44,633 nucleotides of DNA from Rusavskia elegans (Eukaryota; Ascomycota; Lecanoromycetes; Teloschistales; Teloschistaceae): NCBI GenBank assembly GCA_011316305.1, contig SAUG01000174.1, forward strand, positions 1 to 44,633. The letters are read 5' to 3'. Position 1 is the stretch's first letter; every line of letters starts with the position of its first letter. Below, in pieces: positions 10,463 through 22,781 of the stretch. The position numbers and the translations under genes are program-made. The notes under the pieces are model-generated. The model did no database searches and was not told the DNA's origin. It saw nothing but the letters and a program-made list of their open reading frames with translations.

Positions 10463-12187
10463 ATGCCTCTAGACTTCACCGGTAAGTCCACTCTAAGAGA
10501 CAAATCTGCAATGGTTCGCACGAGGATTCAAGCACATCGTATCGTTCCTCGTCGCCCTCCTGAATGAACAAACATGTAAGCCGAGGTTCATGAGCGGCAG
10601 CCCTGCAGCGGATTCCCCTCACGATTTCGATCTCGCATCGGGTAAGCGTGTAGACTCCTGGTATACTCTTCTGGTCGAATCCATCTTGCTTCCCAAACTT
10701 CTCATTCATCTCTCTTGTCTTAGAAGGCGGTCCGAGTCCGGCCATGAAACAGCCCATCCCCTTCTCCGAACCCCCTGCTCTCTGCGGCTTACCTTCCCCC
10801 TATTACACCCCATCTCATGTAGCATGGCGAAAAGCATGTCGCTCCTTCATCGACGAGAACTTGACGCAACATGCTATGGATTGGGAGCGAGAAGGCTTCG
10901 TCCCTGAAGACGTTTTTCATCAATTTGCCTCATCGAACATGCTCGTCCCGAGTCTACCTGCCCCTTTACCAGTCCAGTGGCTCAAAAAGCTCGGCATCCA
11001 CGATATCTTCAACACAGTCAAAGTAGAGGATTGGGACTACATCCATACGGCCATCTATACAGACGAGGTTCGCCACCTACATCAAAGACTTTGCCGGTAG
11101 TATGTAAACCACTCACGAGGCAAACCAGATGACCCGATCCGGTCTTCAGGGTCCCGCTGCCTCCCTAACTACAGGTTTCTCCTACGCCATCCCTCCCATT
11201 CTCAAATTCGGAAGCCAACAACTACAAGAGCGATTCCTCCCAGATCTCCTACTCGGTAAGAAAAGAACATGCATCGCCATCACAGAACCCAACACCGGAT
11301 CCGATGTAGCCGGTATCCAAACGACCGCCACCAAAACGCCCAATGGTAAACATTACATCGTCAACGGCACCAAGAAATGGATCACCAACGGCATCTGGTC
11401 CTCGTACGCCACAATGGCCGTCCGCACCTCCGGTCCTGGACCCGCAGGCCTATCGCTTCTCCTCGTCCCTCTACTAGATTACCCCGGCGTAAGCATGCGG
11501 AAGATCAAAGTTGCCGGCCATCTCACCTCCGGCACGACCTTCATTGAATTGGACGAAGTGAAAGTGCCCGTTGAAAACCTCATCGGTCAAGAAGGTCAAG
11601 GGATGAAATACATCATGACGAATTTCAACCACGAGCGCCTTACCATCGCCATCGGTGTGACGCGTCAGGCTCGGGTGGCCTTGGCCGCGGCGTTTGAGTA
11701 TTGCTTGCAGCGTGAGGCGTTTGGGAAGACGCTGATGGAGCAGCCTGTTGTGAGGCATCGGCTGGCGAAAGCGGGGGCGTTGCTGGAGAGTCAGTGGGCG
11801 TGGATCGAGCAGTTTGTGTATCAGATGACGAAAATGGGGAAGATGGAGGCGGACGTGGAGTTGGGAGGGTTGACGGCGCTGGCGAAAGCCCAGGCGGGGA
11901 TCGTGCTAGATGAGTGTGCGAGGTGTGCGGTGCTACTGTTTGGGGGCAATGGCTTTACGACGACTGGGAGGGGTGAGATTGCGGAACGTAAGTTTTTCTC
12001 TGGTAGGGTTCTCTTCAAGAGGCGGATGGATTGATCGTGAACAGGCATATACCGCGACGTACCCGGAGCGAGAGTACCGGGCGGATCCGAGGATGTCATG
12101 CTGGATCTAGCTGTCAGACAACTCGTCAAGAATTATCAGAATAAGACCAAGGCGCTGGAACGACCGAAAGGATCTTCGAAATTATAG
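10463..12187 (+). CDS. Acyl-CoA dehydrogenase family flavoprotein
   Basis: Exons 10463-10481, 10609-10641, 10724-11067, 11129-11987 and 12045-12187 (465 aa). The first two exons are tiny and less certain; from 10744 (MKQPIPFSEPP) onward the model is firm. Acyl-CoA dehydrogenases use FAD for alpha,beta-oxidation of acyl-CoA thioesters. Visible marks are YTDEMTRSGLQGPAASL, the flavin-site phrase CIAITEPNTGSDVAG, NGTKKWITNG, QREAFGKTLMEQPVVRH and the C-terminal GNGFTTTGRGEIAERIYRD. The usual MCAD-type catalytic Glu (YEGT) is Gly here (VPGGSEDVML). A Glu in NHERL at about residue 301 lies where isovaleryl-CoA dehydrogenase carries its base, suggesting an IVD-like layout. No obvious mitochondrial presequence is seen, so peroxisomal or cytosolic location is possible; no clear PTS1 (ends GSSKL). 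The substrate cannot be told. Confidence 0.88.
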
Positions 12188-13762
12188 GTTTCTTGGGTTC
12201 CCAGCTGAACGAGTGGGCGCCTACATTGGCATTGCCATCGTGACTCCAGATAGATCCCCACGATGGCACTCAGGGGTCACATCCACCGACAGGTTGAGCT
12301 CACAACGATCGTACCTCCAAAATGCTATGTGACAGCATTCAGAACCCCTGAAAATACGAAAGCAATAATATCTTGGGCGAAGAGACGACGAGACTCACAC
12401 GTCAAATCATCTACCACATTAGACCTAGTTTGAGATCACGGATGGCCCATCACATCTGGCATCCAGCGGAACGAGTCCACCGAAATCTTGATAAAATATC
12501 ATCAAGTCCTTTGGTTCCCGAGCGAGACAGTAAGACGTTCGTGCCTTGGTTCGCCATCCTCCAGATCTCGATGCCACACACAAGGAGGAGAGAAGAGGAA
12601 TCACACAATGGAAATACAAAGTGGTTGCAGTGACCGGAAAGCCTTTGAAGAAAAAGGGCACAAATCGCTAGCGAGAGATGGGAGACAGCTGGACGTTGGA
12701 ACCCCCAGGGTCAAAGCAAGATGTTGCTATTGAAGATGGCTCAGGGCTGGAATAGTGAGAGAATAAGAGTACGCTCGATGGAACCAGCAAGACTCTTGTC
12801 ATACCGTTACAAAATCTGGGGATTCTCAACTTACAATCATTCTTCATACTGTCGCCCCCAGCCGTCTTGAATCCTCTTAACAGAAGGAATTGGAGATAGA
12901 GCTGCAGGGAAAAAAATAATCCACCATTCTTATCCATCCAGAGAATTCGAAAAATCTCAGCCAATACCGCAGCAAGCAAGCAGTCACCAAAGCTCATTAA
13001 AATAGCAGCTTGACAGGGAAGAAAGTCTAACAATTTCACGAGATTTGCTGATTCTCCTCTGGTTGTCTTTGGGGTAGATTGTGTCTATACGGGTGTTGCG
13101 GTACAAGTGTCCCTTTCACTAAAAAGAGTACTCGGTTTAAATTCTTCATCAGCCAAAAGGACGATGAATAGTTGGTTTGCAATAGCTATAATAGATGTGT
13201 GGTTATTTCAGCTCTAAGCAATAATCTGATGCGGTCGTTGTAGATTGTTCATCGATTTCTTGAGCTAAGGTTTCGTAGGTCAAAACAGCCCAATCTCCAC
13301 TTGGTGGCTCTGGAGTAGCATACAAGTCCTTGGAAAATCTGCCCGTACGGGGTCAGATCGAGATAGTTGACGAGGAAATCCATGCTATTGAGATCTTTCC
13401 GAGTGTTCGTCCCACGTTGTCTATCGGGAGAATGATGCGGCCGCAACGTTGTCCTCCTGGTAATATCAACGACTGATCGATTCGCCAATGCCTTGATAAT
13501 GTGTAGTCGCAAACAGTGGTTGATCGTTGAAAGAAAAGGGGCGAAGGGAATACCTTTCATAATTGCCTGCCAAAACTGTGCCACGTTATGCCCTCTAGCG
13601 TGATGCGAATTTCTTCTATGTTTCCTTTTTCTGGGAAGTTATTCCGTTGCGCCAGTGTAAATGCTTCTGTCCCACGCTATGCCGGTCGAGCGAAACTCGG
13701 TAGATTCTGTGCGCACAAGCGACCGATCAGCTCAGAAGTCCTTCTTAAGTCTGCCCCTGAAT
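12188..13762. other. Intergenic region, no supported gene
   Basis: This 1.6-kb gap lies between the convergent acyl-CoA dehydrogenase and thioesterase genes. Several frames of 60-120 codons exist, but they lack ATG starts, family motifs or consistent splice sites. One minus-strand frame at 13249-13584 opens with GTG and matches nothing I recognise. A diverged or non-coding transcript cannot be excluded. Confidence 0.5.
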
Positions 13763-14776
13763 TCAAGTCCGAGGATCAAGGCCCCTTACCTTCGCCCACT
13801 TGGGCTCCACGAACAAGCCCTCCGCCTCCACCAGCACTTCTCCCTTCTCCTCATATGGTCCGACTTCCACTTTTCCTTCTTTTGTCACAACCTCCCCATC
13901 TCCACTCAACATAGGCAAAACCTCCACCCTCCCCTTCACCCACGCCTTCCTCCCCTCCACCCTTTCCGTTCTCGCCTTCAAAACCACAAACCCCTCACAT
14001 TTCGTCGGCCTGCGGAAATCAATCTCCAACCTTGCCGTCACGCCCACTTTACTCGGCAAAGCCGCAAAACAACATCTCGCTAACCCTTCATCTAGCATCG
14101 TTGCAAGCATACCCCCATGTATGATACCGACGTGGCCACACAGATCAGCACCCAAGTAGGAAATGGCGACTAATTCTTCGCCTTTGTCGCCTTTGGTGAA
14201 CATCAGTGGCGGGACGGGGATTTTCGTATCGCCCATGAGCGTGGAGGCGGTGAGGGAATGCTGTTGCATGATCGATGGCATGCGGAGATGAGGACGTGAT
14301 TCGGTCCATTCTGGATCTGAACGGAGGCGTTGGACAAGGGGGTGGTTGGTGATGAGGTTATCGATTTTGGTGGCCCGCTCGGTTGGGGGGAGGTAGGCTA
14401 GTGAGGAGGGGGTGGAAGGAGATCGGAGAAGGGCGGTGAGGGTATTGACTTGGGGTAGAGAGGCGAGGTAGATGCCTAGGGAGAGGGAGGCAAAAGAGAG
14501 AGAAGTTAGAAAAAGGAAGCGGCGGCGCCGAGGTGGAAAGTCAGGATGGGCTGGCAACGGCTGTTAGCAGGGAAATCTTGGGAATGCAAGCAAAGCCAGG
14601 ACGAGTCGGGCACCTGTTTGGGAGCTTGTAGAACGCCGAAACGACAGATGTAGGCGGAGAAGAGAGCGGTAATTGGCGATTCGGAAGGGGAGGGTGTGGT
14701 GGGATGTCGGCCGAAGCATGGACGAACCAATTGACTTATGAATCAGGGACGACGCGGCATTCTGGAGCAACACCAT
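13763..14776 (-). CDS. Hotdog-fold thioesterase (PaaI/THEM4-like), membrane-anchored
   Basis: Exons on the minus strand are 14776-14614 and 14550-13763 (316 aa), joined across a 63-bp intron with a GTGCCC donor, a perfect GCTAAC branch and a CAG acceptor. The first exon is rich in Arg, Ser and Leu (MVLLQNAASSLIHKSIGSS), as in a mitochondrial presequence. Exon 2 begins with a basic stretch (PPRRRR) and one hydrophobic segment (FLFLTSLSFASLSLGIYLA). The hotdog core includes HVGIIHGGMLATMLDEGLAR near residue 195-215, where HGG and the Asp/Glu of the long helix are the family's active-site features. It would hydrolyse acyl-CoA thioesters; substrate unknown. An upstream frame to 14857 starts only with TTG, so the ATG at 14776 is used. 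Proximity to the acyl-CoA dehydrogenase may be coincidence. Confidence 0.87.
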
Positions 14777-15155
14777 GACCTGGCGAACAACCTGCAAGAG
14801 GAAAATAAGAGAAGGTGTTGGGGTCTCAAGTGGTAATGTTGGATCAGCTGCTCTCAAGGTGAAACATTATTAAGAATTTCGAGCTCTTGCTTGAGCCTCG
14901 GCAATTGCCCGTTCGGGAGATATCAGGATAATCAGGTACATGACTGCGATAGCATATACCTTGTAGAGCTGGAATATCTGCCAGCTGATACGTCTCCATT
15001 CACGTCAATACTGCCTAGCCAAGGCTAGAAGACGCCTGTTCACTCCATACTTGTTGAAAACCTCTTAATTAGCCCAAACACAACGCCGTTGGGAAGCATC
15101 AAACCCCTTCATCTGATTTCCAAGCTGGCATGGCTGTTCGTATTCCCCATAGAAA
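14777..15155. other. Intergenic region between GCV1 and thioesterase
   Basis: This is a 379-bp tail-to-head gap on the minus strand, expected to hold the thioesterase promoter and the GCV1 3' UTR. No supported frame or repeat is seen. Confidence 0.6.
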
Positions 15156-16678
15156 TCACCCTGGAGACGTCCCGGCAGCTTGTTTCCAATATTGACTCTT
15201 CACGAATGGCATCTTCGTTATCACCCCTTTTCTCCTCTTGCCCCTGACTACAACACCTACCTCTGTCCCGGCCTTGTGCATTCCACTTTTCACATAGCCC
15301 ATGGCAATGTTCTTGCCCAAGGTCGGACAAGGACATCCGCTTGTGACAGTCCCAATCTCCTCCCCATTATCTTCCCTCACGATCTGGGCCCCCTCCCTTG
15401 CGGGGGCCCCATCCACAATGAGACCAACTCTTCGCTTCGCTGGGCCTGTCCCTCCGTCTTTGGCTGGTTTTAGTTGGCGTAAGATGACTTCGTCTCCATG
15501 GAAGCCTCCGGCGACCCGCCGATCTTTGTGCACCACCCAGCTGAGTCCCCCTTCGACAGGTGTGGTCTCGTCGTTCAAGTCATGCCCGTACAAACACATA
15601 CCCGCTTCAAGCCTCAGACTATCCCTTGCACCCAGCCCAGCAAATCTCAACTTTTCTGGCCCTGCGTTCTTGAAAAGATACTCCGTAAATGCTTGCGTCA
15701 TGAATGGTGGTATTGAGATCTCGAAGCCGTCTTCACCCGTGTAGCCACCTCTGCTGACCAGAATTGGCGCTGGCCCGCTGTCGGAAGACGGAACTTTCAA
15801 GATAAAGTGCTTGCATTGGCCGAAATAGAGCGTTTGCAGATCGAAATCTCGCTGTTCCAGATCGGTAGCTTCTGCTTTGACAAGGGCGTCTTGCAAGATC
15901 GGTGCGCTCAGTGGGCCTTGAAGGGCCACCAGTCCCCAGTCGTCCAGGACTTGCCAATCGATATGGGTTGGGTTTGGCAAGTCCGCGATTTGCTCTTTCA
16001 AGTATGCGAGGTCCTTGTCACGGCACGCCGCGTTTGTGACAAGGTAGAAGGTCTCGGGCCCGAGGCGAGTAATGACGGTGTCATCGACAATACCGCCAGT
16101 GCCTGGATGCAGAAGGCAGGATAAGGTAGAACGATAATCTTCCAGAGCGGTGATGGATGACGGGGTGACCTTCTCGAGCAGAAGTGAAGCTGCTGGACCA
16201 GACAGCCGATGCTGTACCCTGTCAAGCGGTATCAGTACAGGGCTATCATCCAGCCGACTCTGTGACATGCGTGTACCCTCTACACGTGTACATACATGTG
16301 TCCTACATCAAACAGACTGGCCTTCTCTCGGGTCCACTTGTGGCTGTCCCCGACGCTCAGATCGGAATACTGGACAGGCATGGAGAAGCCTCCAAAGGGG
16401 ACCATTTTCCCACCATGTTGGAGATGCAATTCATGCAGCGCTGTGCGCCTGAGTGTGCCGGTGCCTTGTCCGGTTGAGGCATGTCTGCATTGTAGCGATC
16501 GGACGGGTTGAGGTCGGAATGGAGGTTTAGGGGTGCGATTGGCTTCGAGAAGTAAGTGTCTTCTGGAGGCCAACGATCCAATTGTTCGGCTATCACTGTA
16601 GAGTGTCGTAGCCCATCGTGATGATTGTGGATGTCGATGACAGGCTTTTAGCACGTTGGCCCAGCTGACTCGGTGCAT
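15156..16678 (-). CDS. gcv1: Glycine cleavage system T protein (aminomethyltransferase)
   Basis: Exons on the minus strand are 16678-16296 and 16218-15156 (481 aa) with a 77-bp GTATGT...CAG intron; the join reads [17 protein letters not shown]. The T protein moves the methylene carbon of glycine from the lipoyl-H protein to tetrahydrofolate in the mitochondrial matrix, releasing ammonia. Residues 1-70 are basic and Ser/Arg-rich, as in a mitochondrial presequence. The catalytic domain starts at [20 protein letters not shown] and includes GGIVDDTVI, the [14 protein letters not shown] phrase, [18 protein letters not shown] and the C-terminal [20 protein letters not shown]. Yeast Gcv1 is 400 aa; the excess is mostly N-terminal and in small inserts. 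It lies downstream of the permease gene on the same strand, with 421 bp between. Confidence 0.95.
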
Positions 16679-17099
16679 CCTATGGCATGTACTATGTGGC
16701 TGAGGACGTCATATGGAAACTATCTCGAATTGTTCGCAAGCGATCATCGACTGCTCCAACTCAATTGACTGGGTGACCAACCGAATCGTGGACTCTGTTA
16801 AACGCCGACTCGGAACAACACTCTCGGCAACCGCTTCTATTTCTCTCCAACAGCACAATGGCTTCCAGATTGGTGATGATACAAGCACTGAACGCACTAC
16901 AAGCTAAGCATTCCATACGGAGGGCTTAGAATCCATTTGCTAAATTGTATATGTATGTTCGAATGCTACGAGTGCACAAAAGGTCAACATTTCTTGTCCT
17001 GTTCTTACCAAACGAACATCTGGTCTCAGACATGATTCTCGTGCTGATTGCAACGCTAGGACCGCTCACAAGATGGCCGTGAAAGCATTGAGATGCCGT
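16679..17099. other. Intergenic region upstream of GCV1
   Basis: This 421-bp gap should contain the GCV1 promoter and the 3' UTR of the Mtr-type permease. No convincing frame or repeat is present. Confidence 0.6.
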
Positions 17100-18825
17100 C
17101 TACAAGGCGTTGCTCTTACAGGTGAAACTGCCACCAACTATCCCAGCGTGATAGTTGTCGATAATACTCTGAACAGTAGCCTGAAAGATGATCAGTCCAT
17201 GTCAAGAGATACGGTCCAAGGCAAGACTCACGTATGTGCCAGCGGTCAACATGTACAGCCCGATGAAGATGATGAAGACATTGAGCGCGAATCCTCCGAT
17301 CCCACGGATCCCGCGCTTGGTCACCCATCCAGGACCGTAGTCGGCTTGCCGCATCCTCATATATGCGGTACCCCAAAAGATGAATCCGAAGAACGAATCG
17401 AAGAGGGAGCTCATCAATGAAAGGAGGTCGGAAAAGAACGGGATCACTTCGGCGATGATGAAGGCCACAACCCACGTCACGGCTAGGATCCCGGCCCAGG
17501 AAGCCCAACCGACCACCGTATGCTCGCCCTTGTGTCGCGTGCCATCGAAGATCCGGAAGAAGATGAACCGAGCCGAGACCGAGGCGTAAAGCACCCCCAA
17601 GAAGATCAGGGTCGGAATCATGAACGAGAAGGACACCTTCAAGTATACTTCGTTGCCCAGGGACCCAAACGCCGGAGCCGTGTTGTACTGGGTCCCCGTG
17701 AAGGCATAGATGACTGCACCAACGATGCTGAACACGATGATTTCGGCAATCGTGACCGCCCACAACGCCTTGGGGAAGTCCTTGGGTTCCTTCATCTCCG
17801 CAATGAAACTGGGAAGTGTGATTTGTCCAATGAAAGTATAGCTGATGTTCAAGAAAGCGTTCATCCCACTGACGAAAGGGGTACCTGTTGCTGCCACAAC
17901 AAGGACATTGGGTTCGCCGACCAGAGTACCCGATGGCCCACCGGTGTTGTAACCTTTGGGATGATCCTCCAGCCCCGCGAAGATGGCTGCCAACAGCACA
18001 GAAACAAAGGTAAAGAAAGCCGACAGTGTAGCGATTTTGGAAAGAGTATCGAATGTCCGCGGCAAGGAGCAGAACCATGAGATCACAGCGACGACGGCCG
18101 AGAATCCGATGGTGCAGACAGCCCCGTCAGTCATGGTGTTCAAGTACTTCGCCCCGGTCAAAACGTGGAGACCCTGGTACCTTTAGCGATTCATCGATGC
18201 AGCAACGATCGAGTATCTTACCTGAATGAATGTGTTGTTGAGCAAGAACATGGCCGCAGTGACATACCATACCCATGTCCAGCCGTAGTAGAGCATTTGA
18301 CCGAGATCACACACATCGCGGATCTCTGGGTGCCGGATGCAGAATTCCCTGTGCAGGTGAGTAAGATGGTCCATCTCAATCCACAACGGGGCATCAGTAC
18401 CAGACGATCAACGAGGTGTAAAGCACGAACAACGCAACCACAATAGTAACGATCAAACCGGGAACCAGGCCCAAAACCGAATACGAGTAGGGGAATGACA
18501 TGATGGCCAAACAGATATACTCGGAGAAGAGTAAAGCTGCGGTCTTTTGCCAGGAGCATGTGCGGTACTTGATGGCGTTGGAGGCCTCCATTTGAACCTG
18601 CTTGCCGACGCTCACAACCGATTCATCGTCGATATCAGTGATGCCAATGGCACTGGGCCCTCCGAGTCGACTCATCTTGCGTCCGCGCTCCTCGGTCTTT
18701 TCGACATCGTATCCGTAGCCACCAGTCTCCACGGGGGTTTCTCGGTGAGGTTCGCGCTTCTCATCGAGAGATGCAGTATTGTTGGAGTCGTCGGCGGCGA
18801 CCTTGGACTTCCTGCCTAACGCCAT
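17100..18825 (-). CDS. Mtr-type neutral amino acid permease (AAAP family)
   Basis: Exons on the minus strand are 18825-18401, 18348-18222, 18173-17232 and 17180-17100 (524 aa); introns are 52, 48 and 51 bp. The longer frame to 18903 begins with GTG, so MALGRKSK at 18825 is taken as the start. The protein belongs to the Aa_trans (AAAP/AVT) family and resembles Neurospora Mtr, a proton-coupled permease for neutral aliphatic and aromatic amino acids at the plasma membrane. The first 110 residues are a hydrophilic cytosolic tail, followed by about 11 membrane segments. Family phrases include the first-helix segment LAIMSFPYSYSVLGLVPG, EFCIRHPEIRDVCDLGQ, SYTFIGQITLPSFIAEMKEP and WGTAYMRMRQADYGPGW. 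The last exon supplies the conserved end (VQSIIDNYHAG). No disruption is visible. Confidence 0.9.
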
Positions 18826-20073
18826 TTTATACTGCGGATACTTTGCGAATGTGGGATGAAATAGAAAGGACGGCGACCCTCGACCTCCCGCAGCATTAAC
18901 CACGAAATTGAAAAATTGGCGATGTTCCTAGCACGAGTTCGAGGAGATACCTCTCGAACAAGGGCTGTTGTAGAGGGAGCAAGAGGATGTCGAAGCTCGA
19001 CGTTCCTGCAGGTGCAGAAGAGCAAGCGGAATGGTTGGTGCGTAGCCACGGTTGATATAAGGATATCCAACGGATAGCAAGTTGCGTGATGGGGACCAGT
19101 GCCGATTCGATCTTTGTCGAGGTAATCCAATTCGCCCACGATTGAGCCTAGTAATCAGTGGGGCGAAAGTTGATCGGCCCTTGCAAGGTCTGGATGGAGC
19201 ACAAAGTCAGAACGCATGGCGGCGACAGGCATATAGGCCGTCCTACAGCTGTCAGCAAGGGTGCTCATTCGACTGTCCCCCAAAACCATGTGTGGATCGG
19301 TGGGCAAACTAGACAAGAAATTGGCAAAGCTTTGCTGCATCAAGCTTCAGGGGACCAGCCTAAAAAGCCTCTTCCAAGAGAGCCGAGAGCTTATCACACG
19401 GGAATTGAAAGAAAGCTCAGAGCCACTAAAGCTTGATGAAGCTTAGCAGAGGATCTCGCCATCCTTGGTAAGCTCTCACGAGCTTTTCATCTCAACCAAG
19501 TCCGGCCGCATGTCATCATTATGGAAGGTCTCCTGTGGAACAAATTGGTGGTGTCGGCGTTGCCGAAGAAAGACGCTAAAATTCCGAGATCCCGTCTGAT
19601 CTGATTCGAGATGCAAGGAAGGATCACTACTACTACTGTCGCCAGAAAAGTCACATGCTCTCTGACGTCGTCCAAGTGCACAAACATAGCGAATGGATTG
19701 GAAAGCGAATGACAGATAGTTGATAGACAGCCGGACAGTCGTCACGAAACTCTTGTCCATTATGAAGACATGACCCACAGTCCACGCTGGATTGCTGCGC
19801 GACAAGGTTGATCGAGGTTGTTTCGCTTAGTTGCAGAAGACCGACCAGCAACCATCATGACTGCTGGTTTGCTCTGGGCCCTTAGAATTGTAGTGCTTGT
19901 CCGGTAATTAAATCACCAAACAATGGGCGACTACCGACTTGAACATATCACCATTGAGCACTTCAGTATAGGCCAAACGACCAGCCTTTTCAACCTTTCA
20001 GGTGATCCAACTCAAAACGATCCTGCACTGCAGTGGAAATATGGGTGATCCATCATGACTGGATGTTCGAAGC
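18826..20073. other. Intergenic region, permease promoter side
   Basis: A 1.25-kb gap lies between the permease start and the end of the MFS gene on the same strand. Short frames such as 19476-19805 (minus) lack family features. It should contain the permease promoter; no repeat or RNA gene is recognised. Confidence 0.5.
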
Positions 20074-22047
20074 TCAAAAGCTCTTGCCGCCCATGTATTT
20101 CCGTGGCATTAGAGCAATGCATATAGTGCAAACAAAAACCCCAGATCCTGCCAGATAGAGAGGACCGTTGGTGCTCTTTGCTAAGAGGACAGTACCGACT
20201 TTGGGCGACACGATACTGAATAGTCGGCCCCAGAAGCTGGCTACACCGCAAGCCGTCCCGCGAATAGGTGCTGGATAAGCCTCGGGCGTCCAGCCGTACA
20301 GGATGGCATTGAACATGCTCTGGAAGAAGTATTCCATGATGTTGATCCCCACGTTGGAAGCCTGCGTGTTTATGGCCGAAAATAGGAACAGAGAGGTTCC
20401 CATCAGTGCAGACGACACAATCATGCCCCACTGCCGCCCGACAAGAGGAACACCGTACATCAGCGCCCCAACCAGCACGCCCGGGATACCGCAGATGTAG
20501 ATGATCACATAATTTCGATATGTCGTTGCCGTCGATACCTGGATTTCACGCCCTTTATCCAGCAGAATCTGTGGCAAAAGCGAGCCTGTCGCAAACCTCA
20601 GTATGTGCCATGGTGGTCATATTGATCATCCCACTTTACCTGCGATACTGAACCCCCAGTAGTCGAACATGTACGTGACCCAAATCAGAATCGTCAGGCG
20701 AGTCATTGTGGGGTTGACGAATAGTAGCTTGTACCTGACAAATTCGAGTGTGACCTTTTCTCCGAAAGTCTTCTTCATCTGCGACGACCCAGCTCCTAGG
20801 AACGGCCTTCCGGTACCTCCGCTGCCAACAGAGGAGTCTTCATCAGTCAAAGCATCCAGCATCGCCATAGTGACAGTACTCTGGCGTCCGTTGAACTTGG
20901 CGACGTTTTGTAGCACCTTCACTGCTTTCTCGTCTTTACCGCGATACAGTAGGAACTTTGGTGATTCCTGGAAGCGAAAAATGACAAATCGCAGAAAGAA
21001 GACGAACAGGCAGATGGCGCCAATGGTGAACAGGAGGTAACGCCAGCCCATGTTGCTGGCTTTGTCGCAACAAGGTTGTCCTGTAGCGACTTGACCACAC
21101 GCCTTTAGGAGTTCGCCATCCGCGCCCAAGCCACCGGTGCCGCAGGCATATTTTGGCACAAACCCGTACGCTATACCTGAAGATACTACCACTCCAAGGG
21201 GTTGAAAGATTGACAGCATTGCTAGTAAGAAGCGACGGTTCTACAATCAGTCAGTAACAAGTGGGGTTATCTTGTAGGGCAAGAGAAAGTACCTGCGGTA
21301 GGAATTCGAGGGTGATGGTGGTGTCGATGGGTATATTACCTCCCACTCCAAACCCCACGAAAGCTGTAAGGACAAGGATGGCATCGTAATTAGAAGGAGC
21401 GCCGAGGCAAAGACCGAAGATAGAAGTGATCAAGACAGTCAGGTTGAAAGCGTATTGGCGGCCTACCAGTTGTCGTCAACAACTGCGCCAGCACAAAGGA
21501 GCGTATTCGGCAAGCCAGAGTACCAACCGATGATGTCTACCAACAACCCCCAAACGAAAGCCTGTTGCGAATGCTATCAGGACCAGCATGTCTCTGAAAG
21601 TGAAGTATGAGTTCTTACACCGGCGCATAGTCCCGCGTTGAATGATGAGAAGAGATCCCCTTCCGCGACAGCTGGAGCAGATCAGCACCCAGCCGGTTGC
21701 AAACAAGTTTGCGGAGAGGCACTTGAAAAGCCCAATTCTTGTTTCATTGCTGGTGCTACCAAGCCGAAAGCTTGCGCGTAGAGCAAATCGATAAAATAAC
21801 CCATTCCGCAGAGAATAAAGATAGACCTAAACTCCATCATTACTGGTAACATAGTACAGTCCAGGATCTGGTACCATTGATATTTGCCCATGCCGTGGGA
21901 GTCAAGCTCTCTGTTGACCAGCAGTGCTTTCTTTTCGTAGAGTGTGAGACCCGCCATCTCGGGGTCATTGGCGATGTCGTTGTATGCAGGGATCTTTGAC
22001 TCTGGAGACCCCCCGAGAATCGCACCCGCTTCTTTGGATTCCTCCAT
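20074..22047 (-). CDS. MFS transporter, sugar-porter/SV2-like, six exons
   Basis: Exons on the minus strand are 22047-21723, 21671-21619, 21561-21528, 21462-21293, 21240-20640 and 20585-20074 (564 aa); introns are 51-65 bp. The spliced centre reads GFSTVAEGDLFSSFNAGLCAG, then AFVWGLLVDIIGRQYAFNL, restoring transmembrane helices 2-3 and the DxxGR loop typical of MFS carriers. Twelve membrane segments are visible, with a cysteine-rich external loop (CGTGGLGADGELLKACGQVATGQPCC) after helix 5-6 and a PESPR-like motif (QESPKFLLYRGKD). The substrate is unknown; relatives are annotated as sugar or metabolite transporters. Two exons are very short (53 and 34 nt). Unspliced frames look broken here, but every junction is in phase, so I read the gene as intact. 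Confidence 0.88.
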
Positions 22048-22781
22048 AATTAGTCGACGTTCTTCTCAGCAATGCACAGTCGGAATGCAGGATTGAAGTC
22101 TGAAGTGGAGGGGTAGAGTATTTGGAAAGCATGCAAGCAAAACGGTCATGGCGTAAGGTAGTTATATGCTCAACCTTAGTTTCCGAGTCCCCTGTGGGGA
22201 AGCGAGCATATGTGCGGGCATTATCCTGGTAGAGGTCGCCAGCGATCTGTGACTGGATCTCGGGAGGGCCAACATGACAAGCTAACAGTGCGATTGGTTT
22301 AGTGGAAATAAGTTGCCGCTGTTGGTGCGTGCTCCCGACTGGTTCCGATGATAAAGACGAGCTTCTGAGCTATCGTCACTGATATCGCGTCGATGACGTA
22401 CAGACACTGATTAGGGCGTCTCGGAACCAACGTGAGGGCATGTCAAGAACTTGCGTTGCAACAATTCCATGGGCCAAGATGCTTGCAAGGCGCATTAATA
22501 CCTTGATGTCTATTTTAACCGCTTGATACGGAGTCGTGCTTCTCCATTGTCACATTGCAATATGTAATCCTCAGTCACGTGTCAGCAGGAATGGCAACGA
22601 TATTCATATCTCCATGTTCAGCTCAGTGGCTCGAGTGGGAGCAGCATCCACAGTCGCTATGGGTTCATCCGCATGAGATAATGTTTCAATGCTACATAGC
22701 TGCTCGTGGTCCGGGCAATCTGTAACTAATGAACATGGGAGAAGCCATCAACCGCTCTTTGCGAGCATTTGATTCGACCCC
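22048..22781. other. Intergenic region between RPL9 and the MFS gene
   Basis: This 734-bp gap carries the MFS promoter and the RPL9 3' UTR. No frame, repeat or RNA gene is supported. Confidence 0.55.

Noticed and set aside
13249..13584. Minus-strand 111-codon frame in the 12-13.7 kb gap
   Set aside because: It opens with GTG, has no family motif and no splice-supported extension.
20074..22047. MFS locus read as frameshifted
   Set aside because: Six exons join in phase and rebuild conserved transmembrane segments; no lesion is needed.
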